DNA from: Siderastrea radians
Lineage: Eukaryota > Cnidaria > Anthozoa > Scleractinia > Rhizangiidae
Assembly: GCA_964017195.1 (NCBI GenBank)
Contig: OZ024895.1
Span: 20,923,534-20,987,533, forward strand
Direction of reading: 5' to 3'
DNA: 64,000 nucleotides
In this document: positions 57,031 to 64,000 of the stretch, piece by piece
Numbering within the stretch: the stretch's first letter is position 1
Layout of the letters: each line of letters starts with the position of its first letter
The notes under the pieces: model-generated
What the model was told of the DNA's origin: nothing
Database searches by the model: none
What the model saw: the letters and a program-made list of their open reading frames with translations, nothing else
Made by a program: the position numbers and the translations under genes

Positions 57031-58129
57031 CCCTTCATTTTCTGCACATTGAGTAGAGCACTGTTTCATTTTACTTCATTTATTTCTCTCAGTGTTTTGC
57101 ATCAGACAATGCATTGTTTTCTTATTACTTCGAAAGTAAAAGATTCAAAATGATCCTTTTGAGAAAGTGATGCAGAAATATCTAAGGATGGGAAGTTTTG
57201 TTTGAGAAGAAGAACACGTAAGCATTCCTCTGCTGGTGACATGCAGTATTTAATAGAATCAGAAGAACCTGACAGTGAAGTACTTGTGATTATCACCTTT
57301 AATAGCCTTTCACAGGTATCAATGGCATCAAATATTTAGTATTGGTATCAGCCCATCCTTAGGAGAGTGCTGCTCAGTTTTCTTGTTGGTGAAACAGCAA
57401 TTCAGTTCATCTAAAGCAGTTTCTTTTAATTGTTCTTCAATGACTAAGAAACATGGAAATGTTTTAGAACATCACTACAATGTATAGGATCAGGAAGCCT
57501 TCACAAACTGTGTGACTGGTTGAATGAGGAAAATATTTACAGGAAATGTATGACAAATGTGAAAACGTTTGTAGTTACAAAGGATAGCAAACATCGTGTA
57601 CACATCAGCTCAAATAAACAGAAATTGACTTCATCAATTGTGTTTTGCTGTTCTTTGGGCTAAAATTGGCGAATCGTGGTAATTTAAAAAGTCTGGCTTA
57701 AAGCAGCCAATTCCAGCAACGGAATCTGCAGTTTTATTTTTTGAGAAAGCATGCCTTTTAAATCAACAAGATTCCGCATTTCGGTAATTTTCTTTGCTTT
57801 TATCTAGAGAATCACACTTATCACGATTGAACAAGGCTCAAGGCTGCAGGTTTTGCTCTGAGAGAGAAAGGGTTATGAAATAATGACATCTAACTGTTGT
57901 GTGTATGAACTACGCACCCATCTTTGCATCTTTGGGTTGGGTGGCTAACCAGCCCCCTCTTTGGGGTCGATTAAGCTCGAAAAAAAAAAACAAACAAACA
58001 AGCAAAAAACAATATTTTACTACACAAGAAACAATATTCTACTCACTCGCTGCGCTCTTTAGTAAAATATTGTTTTTACCACTCGATAATGAAATTCATA
58101 TCTTCGCGCCGTCGTGTAATATCCTCTTT

Positions 58130-58700
58130 TTAAATGGTCATTAGTCAGGTCGCAATATTAATACAACTGAAGGCTAACAGATAACAGGGCAAAGAAAAAA
58201 GTGGAAATCGTTGATATTTACATACAAGCGTCTTTCTGCATCTTAATTGTGAAACACTTGTCTGCAATTTTTCATCTGAATTGCCTTCATTTCCTGTAGC
58301 TTGTTCCAGGCTCCGAGATCACAGTGGGGAAAGCGAGAGTTTTGAGAAAACTAGCGCAAAAAATGCATGGAGGCTGGGAAGAGACAACACTTCCCGCAAC
58401 TTGGCTGTTCAGGGTGCATAGAAATTGAGCCCCCCCCCCCGGGGGGGGAGAAGACTGAGCTGGCGGAGAGAAGGTGGCATGCCAGGAGAACCCAACTCTG
58501 GGAATTTCAAATCCTGTTTTTCCATGTAATAGGAAAACACCACACCAAAATGGCAGTTCGATTTCCATTTACCAATGTTTTAGGAATCGAAAATTGAAGT
58601 TCGATGCTGTAGGAAAATGAAAAACGAAAATGAAATTCAAATTCCGTTTACCAGTATCGTAAGAAAATAGCCTGCGTAGTAGGCGAAAACGGGGAAGAAC
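58130..58700. repeat. Further diverged remnant of the tandem unit (copy D)
   Basis: 58225-58700 is collinear with A 27230-27640 (ATTTTTCATCTGAAT, GGAAGAGACAACACTTCCCG, AGTATCGTAAGAAAATAG, GTAGTAGGCGAAAACGGGG). The block just before it (58130-58225) matches 49600-49700 in copy C. No gene exon is included. Confidence 0.65.
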
Positions 58701-59009
58701 TACGGGGAAAAAGAGGGATCTAGGAGGGAGACAGTCCCCCATTTTCTCCCACTCACTCGCTCCCCTACATCTTTCTCGCTTTACGACACTTTTACGCGTG
58801 CTACGCAGGCTATAAGAAAACGATCGGGAATTCCCCAGAACACGACATCTGACTAAGGTTAGAAAAGGGATATTCCCCGATACTGAGGTATTAACTGTAT
58901 ACTCGCTAAGGGAAAAAGCCCTGAATAAAAAGAGGCTATCAGCTTACATTATCCACCAAACTGACCAATTATTTTCGCCTTAGGACCTAATGCATGGTTC
59001 AATTTTACC

Positions 59010-59835
59010 TGTTACCATCCCCCCCCCCCCGGGCAACCCCGGGGACAAGTCCAGCCCTTCGGTCCCGGGGGTGGGGAATTGTTTGAAGCCGTCTTGTCCC
59101 GGGGGGAGGGGGGCGGGGCAAATCGAAAATAACTTCTTGTTGTTCTTGTGAAGTACGTCACTTCTCGGTTAACGCCGGACTGCGTGGAGGAGACTGCCTA
59201 TTTCCAGGGAGAATCTCTAGAATTTGTAGCAGACTGGTTAAAGAAGAATAATCTCTCAAAATTAAAATCTGTTTTCGAATGTGCGTTTGATGCGTACTCG
59301 AATAGATGGCGTTCGTCACAAACAAATATTTCTTCAGCGTATTTTATATATACTAAGACGACTTAAATGGACTCTATAGGAAAACGGATGCACGGCCTTA
59401 TATTAAACAGAGGTCTCAGTCCATTCTTATGAAACAAGCTAAGAAAAACTCCTTTAAAATGCTGCCATCAATTTGTTCGCGGGCCTCTTGTGCGTATGTG
59501 CTATATTTAGAATAAATCACGTGGCGAAGACCATTTCTTTACTCGCTAGCCGTATGCCAGTGCGCCAGTGCGGTTAGAGGCTTTTCTTCAGTTTTCTTTT
59601 TCAAATAAAGAGTTCATGTTTTTATTACATTATACATGTAGTGTCCTTCGTTCAAGAAACTCTAGAAAGCGTTTAAGTTCTTTGTCAAAACGTCTGGTTC
59701 TGTTATTGTACGGAAATCAATATCGTAATCTATGTTTTGTACTGAAAACAACGTATTTGTGGTCGATGAGGAGTCCCGGAGGTGGGGAATTGTCTCTTTC
59801 TGCGTGCCCGGGGGTGGGGAATAGACTGCCAAGTA
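59010..59835. mobile_element. G/C-run-bounded element carrying a short ORF
   Basis: Runs such as CCCCCCCGGGCAACCCCGGG at left and GCCCGGGGGTGGGGAATAGA at right bracket about 0.7 kb. The internal GGTCCCGGGGGTGGGGAATTG and GTCCCGGGGGGAGG repeats suggest a repetitive element. Exact ends and target duplication were not found. Confidence 0.45.
59148..59366 (+). other. Short coding-like fragment inside the G/C-run element
   Basis: The frame encodes KYVTSRLTPDCVEETAYFQG and FVADWLKKNNLSKLKSVFE, an amphipathic pattern that looks like real coding sequence, possibly SAM-like. It then decays and stops. It has no start context and no recognised partner exon; the family assignment is a guess. Confidence 0.3.
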
Positions 59836-62100
59836 GCTGCAAGGGAGACTTTTGCCTGATTGGTTAATCATTTTCCTAGTACCCAGATTCCTGAAACGTG
59901 CGCGCCAATGAAATAAACAAAGATGGCGGTCTGCGGAAAAGATGTAGGTTTCGTCACTTGATCACTTATTCTTACCTTTTTTTGCACATATAACAAATCC
60001 AGGCGTTTTCCTCACTCCTCAGCAGCGGAAGGAAATTTGAAAAAAGTATTTTAACGCGGAAAAACGAGTGTTTTGCTCGGGCTTTTGCATTTGTGAGCGG
60101 GAGAATTTTTCTTCGCACCGCAAGAAAATATGTTCCATGCAGTGAGGAAATTAGGAAGGATTCAAAGTTTTGGAGGACAGTAAGCGTTTAGCCTGTTGCC
60201 GTTTTCACCAAAGCAGGTAAGCTATCCTACTCACAATTTTAAAACAGTCTGCTTGCAACTTTTTGTTAGCTTTTGCTACATAACAGTCGATCAGACGAGC
60301 TTCCCTTCGATGTTTAACAGGGCCGTGGCGGTCACTCAGCGGTCAAATAATCTCAGAGTGAAAGAGGTGTAAAAACCATAAAACACTTTAGAAGACCTAC
60401 CATTAATCACTGGTTGGTTAACCATGTAGGCAAACGGGAATTATCTCAGCTAAAATAACTTAAAGTACAATATCATTTAAGTTCATACTTTCAGTAGCTG
60501 ATAAAATATAAATTGAAGCAAATCTCGCTCAGTTTTTCCGTTTGATCTTAGTTTAGCAGTTTTGCCAACTTGTAGCCATCCGATGGACTGTTAAAGTTTT
60601 TGTTAAGAAACAAAAGGCCATAAGTTGTGAGAATGCAGATGCAAAAACGTTTTGCTTGAAGAATGTTAATGAGATGAAGTCAATGTTAACTGTTTACAAA
60701 CATTGACTTTTTGGTTATTCAATTTGTAAAGCAAGTTTTGTTTCATTATTTAGTGGCCAGTTTGTTGCCATATTTACACCAAAGGATTCCATGTTGAAAG
60801 TAACTCAGTTTTGTATGACTTTAGTTGTGTTTGTTACTAGTAAAGTGTGCTTCCCATCACTCTTTGCCTTTTTTTAATACCTTCCTGTATTTAACTATCT
60901 TAGTTTTGTGACTAAAGAGCGGTTATGTTGTGTAATTTAAGTCAGGGCTCCCATTGATGGCAGATGCTTTGACTTCTGAAAGGGCTGCCCTTTTGAATTT
61001 TAAATAAAGGAGTCTAATCTTAATTGCAACAGAAAGCCTTAGGAGATGTACTGTACACAGTTACCACCTTTTATAGTTTTCCATCAGTCATACCAGCCCC
61101 TGACAGTTCTTTTGTTTTGAAACCTTTTCTTTCAGGAGATTTTAAAGAAGACCAGCACCCAGTAACCTTGAAAATAAGTTCATGAGCTTACGTTGAGACT
61201 GGTTATTATTTTTAGAAAACATTTTTGGACCAAAGGATTTTCACATAGTTGTTGTCCTGTCATTAAGTTTTCAAAAAGCTGACTCCACAAAGTACAATGA
61301 GTAAAAAAATTGCAGCTCTTGACTTTAACTTATAATTTCCTATTATGATAAACCTTTCTATGGAAAGCTGCATTCATGTTTTACCCAGTGTTTGATAACA
61401 TTGTCTTTTAACCTTGTTCAAAAATGGCCTCAGGATATTGCTTGCAAATGCAGGTGTTGCTTTTTTTTAAAAGATATTTCCCTTGGTGACAGTTGATTTT
61501 GCAACTTTTCATTTTAAAATGTCTCCAGTTACTCTTTAAGAGACACCAATGGCAAACTCGCTATTCCTCTACCCCATACAAACCTTACAAAAAATAGTTT
61601 CAGTTACTCTAGAGCATTTCTTTGGAATAGCCTTCATGTTGAGCTGCGACAGGTGAAGTTCAACTCTCTTGGGGCCTTCAGGACTGGCTGCAAGTAATAT
61701 TCTTCTGAAGATCTCTCTGCATGGAACTTATGTAAAGTAGGCTCGTAGTCTAATTAGGTTTTGTCATAATGTTAATGTATTATAGCAGTTTTTGTATAGA
61801 AAGTGTTTTTAAGTCCTGATGAGTTGACCGTGGTTAAACAACGTTATCCATTCATTCTTAATTTCAATCAATAAAGGGACTGTTCACTTTTTATAGGGTA
61901 GGGGCAAGTGGATTTTTTTAGGGGAGAGGGGGATGTAAAACAAAAGGGACACCTGAAAAAAGAGTGCAAATAACAGTTGTTATCCTCATGAGTTTATAAT
62001 CATGTTAAAAGAAGAAATGAACTTTCTTTATTTCATGATCATCCAAAACAAATAGACCTCTGAGGGGTCCAAATCAATTTTTGGTCCATAAAACTTCATC
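59836..62100. other. No recognised gene; possible untranslated exon
   Basis: A CpG-rich patch near 59890-60220 ends at AAAGCAG|GTAAGC (60217), a good donor that could end a non-coding first exon on the plus strand. An AATAAA lies at 61870. No credible reading frame links them. Confidence 0.25.
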
Positions 62101-62504
62101 CCCCCCCCCCCCCACTCCCAACTGGTCTCACTTGCTCTAGGTTTTCATTTCAGCAGATTGAGAGTTTAACTAAATGGAAGACCATGGCAGCTGCAAAAAA
62201 GTCTGGGTACAATATCTTTGCAAAAATCATTTTAATTCCTTTGTCATATCAACTTCTTATTTTTGCCTTAGCTATGTGTTTCATTTTTTAATGTCAGAAA
62301 TATTTTTAACCCAAAAAGTGGTTTTTGAGGCAGATGCCATTTTTTACCTCCCTCTTGTAAATGAATTTGTCTTTCTTCCCGTTTCAAACACAAATAAATT
62401 ATCTTCCAATGCGACAAACATTACACATTTCCATTGAAGTTCAACTTACTTTATTGATAAACAGTACTTGCTCTTGCATTGAAGTCTGTTATGATAATTA
62501 GTTC

Positions 62505-62640
62505 TTATTAACCGAGCGGGAGGTCTGTATGGGAGAATCTTGACCGAGGTCGCCAGTACAGACCGAACGCAGTGAGGTCTGTACCAGCGACCGAGGTCAA
62601 GATTCTTCCATACAGACCGACCTAGCTCGGTTAATAAGAT
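62505..62640. repeat. Long imperfect palindrome, possible Crypton-element end
   Basis: CTTATTAACCGAGCGGGAGG, TCTGTATGGGAGAATCTTGA, CCGAGGTCG are mirrored by CGACCGAGGTCAAGATTCTT, CCATACAGACCGACC, GCTCGGTTAATAAG. The GGTCTnnATGGGAnAATCT core recurs at 63718-63745 on the other side of the recombinase remnant. Confidence 0.65.
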
Positions 62641-62911
62641 GTTTATTATATGGCCAAACAAGAAATCAAAAGGACAAAAAATAAACATTTCTTTTTTTCC
62701 CTGCGCGGGCTCAAGCATTTAGCTGGCTTACTTCTGTCACTAGTCTCCAGTCCAAACGGGACAAAAGTCCAGCTTTGTACAAACTTCGTCAATGAACGAA
62801 GACAAAATAACCGTTCTTTTTCATATGGGCTCAATGAAAAAGCTTGTGGTTAAACAACAATTTATGGAAAGTGACCAAAGGTGCAACGAATTTTAATCGA
62901 TCGATCAGCGA

Positions 62912-63561
62912 TCAGTTCTCATTTAGCCTTGCGATCTTCGACTGATCACCACAAAAAACGTTGCTGTTGAATGTGCAGGCTTCGAACTTGTCAATATGCG
63001 CTCCGGCAAAAATTGCCTGAGGCTGGATTTGTTGGACTTTGAAGACATTTTGATGTATTGTAGTGGAAGCACTGACTTGGTTTTCTTCGGACTGAGCGGA
63101 TGTACCTGGCCCACGATTCAAGACAGGAGACATTTATCGCTGTCGCTTCAGAGATGCTGAATGTAGCTGTCGAGGGTTTTCAAATTTTTATCACCGCTAA
63201 GCTGTGCAACGAATTTTGGCTGAACGTCTGCTTCGAGGAGTCGTCCAACACTGGTCCTCCAACGGAGTGATTAGAAACCTTCTTCTTGTTTGTGTCATCG
63301 AGTTTGGCTTAATGTATACACGGTTCGTATTCGGTGTCATCTTGTTTTGCGAACGGAGATGAAAAATTTGGACAAAAGAAGGACGAGCTCTTTGGCAGGT
63401 ATGTTTACATTTGCTCTAGACTCTTTCAGTAACTCACAAAATTTCGTCCATGCGTTTAAGTCGCTCTTAGTTTTGTACTGAGTGTTTCTGGATTTCTGTG
63501 CTTGCAAAAGCTTCTCAATTTCGACTTCATCTTCGCACGTAGCTTCCTCGGCTGAACTCAA
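62912..63561 (-). pseudogene. Crypton-type tyrosine recombinase remnant (DUF3504/KIAA1958-like)
   Basis: Read on the minus strand, pieces in order are: EIEKLLQAQKSRNTQYKTKS and IPAKELVLLLSKFF (N-terminal core-binding domain); DTEYEPC in a shifted frame; NHSV; ADVQPKFVAQLSGDKNLKTL and LDSYIQHL (catalytic region with the Tyr); and FAGAHIDKFEACTFNSNVF (C-terminal tail). The central part is deleted and several frameshifts occur. The usual His of LSGHKN is Asp. It is therefore a dead copy. Confidence 0.75.
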
Positions 63562-63709
63562 ATTGCCAACGTTTGCTCATTCTCTTTACTTGCTAAATTT
63601 CCTCGCTGTCTACTGGTTCTTCCATTTAGTATTACTAACAGGAACAAGCCAATTTGTTTGTACTTTTTTGTTTGTAACTTTTTGAGGGCAAATGTTAGAA
63701 CGACATCGG

Positions 63710-63760
63710 TCTAGATGCCGGTCTAGATGGGAAAATCTAGACCGCGGTCAATATCGATTT
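63710..63760. repeat. Short palindrome 5' of the recombinase remnant
   Basis: CGGTCTAGATGGGAAAATCT followed by AGACCG forms a perfect 9-bp-arm palindrome. Its core resembles the larger palindrome at 62505-62640. Confidence 0.55.
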
Positions 63761-64000
63761 TAGCCAATCAAATTCTTCTATTTGGTTGCTTCCAGTCCTT
63801 TTGAGACACGGCCATATAATAATGAAGAACAACAACAGGAAGGCAAAACTTTTGCCTGCTTATCATAACTTTTCAATTTACCGTCGCCCATTTCTCAGAT
63901 TTGCAATCCCTTGCTGTGATTTTCTTCACAATGAATTATTGAATGGCGATAGTGTTCTCTCTCAAAAACTGAGTTTATACCTTCCTCTAGATGTTTAAAG

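Larger units (their letters stand above)
47106..57800. repeat. Older, diverged and interrupted unit copy C
   Basis: 47106-47640 is near-identical to copy B. After 48546 it is clearly diverged but collinear with A: 48546-48720 (A 22121-22290), 49085-49270 (A 24314-24860), 53310-54290 (A 27410-29140) and 57630-57800 (A 32877-33060). No LRAT exon is found in it. It is interrupted by a Harbinger element and a hAT-like element. Confidence 0.7.

Noticed and set aside
62174..62437. Possible exon after TTTCATTTCAG near 62155
   Set aside because: The acceptor is fair and a short MAAAKKSG frame follows, but the downstream donor is weak and no partner exon with matching phase is visible.

Overview
The window looks like nuclear DNA of an anthozoan cnidarian, most likely a reef-building coral. 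This is inferred from AT-rich sequence, small exons separated by kilobase introns, and dense MITEs, Penelope-like (PLE), LINE, Harbinger and Crypton-like fragments, of a kind common in coral genomes. No bacterial-type operons, rRNA, CRISPR or viral genome is seen.

Left part (1-16.4 kb): one conserved gene on the minus strand, the RNase P/MRP subunit p38 (RPP38, L7Ae family). I assembled it from five exons whose splice phases agree: 16344-16250, 13757-13707, 9297-9099, 7056-6904 and 2810-2241. Its introns hold piggyBac-like TTAA MITEs, a pogo/Tc1-like TA MITE, a hAT-like MITE and a 1.6-kb inverted-repeat element.

Middle part (18.2-58.7 kb): a lineage-specific tandem locus on the plus strand. 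Gene 1 (18318-22121, three exons) encodes a secreted protein that I cannot assign to a family. It has two copies of a short helical module, one per phase-1 exon, then a Pro/Ser/Thr-rich tail. A 13.2-kb unit follows: the last exon of gene 1, PLE and LINE debris, an LRAT-domain gene with a glycine-zipper C-terminus, and a small secreted-protein candidate with a broken frame inside the LRAT intron. The unit is repeated almost identically (period about 13,203 bp). A third, partial and older copy begins at 47.1 kb and runs in diverged pieces to about 57.8 kb, with another remnant at 58.1-58.7 kb. The second and third copies of the gene 1 exon share a 4-bp deletion and have no upstream exons, so they look like pseudo-exons. 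Copies A and B differ mainly at homopolymers and a microsatellite. That means a very recent duplication or an assembly artefact. The older copy C lacks several insertions found in A and B, which gives a relative date for them.

Right part (49.7-64 kb): mostly mobile DNA. There is a Harbinger element with a Myb/SANT-like ORF split by a palindromic MITE and a decayed HARBI1-like transposase. There is a hAT-like element carrying a tRNA-derived SINE and a PLE reverse-transcriptase fragment. A G/C-run element carries a short ORF. A decayed Crypton-type (DUF3504/KIAA1958-like) tyrosine recombinase lies between similar palindromes. Between 60 and 62.4 kb I recognise no gene.
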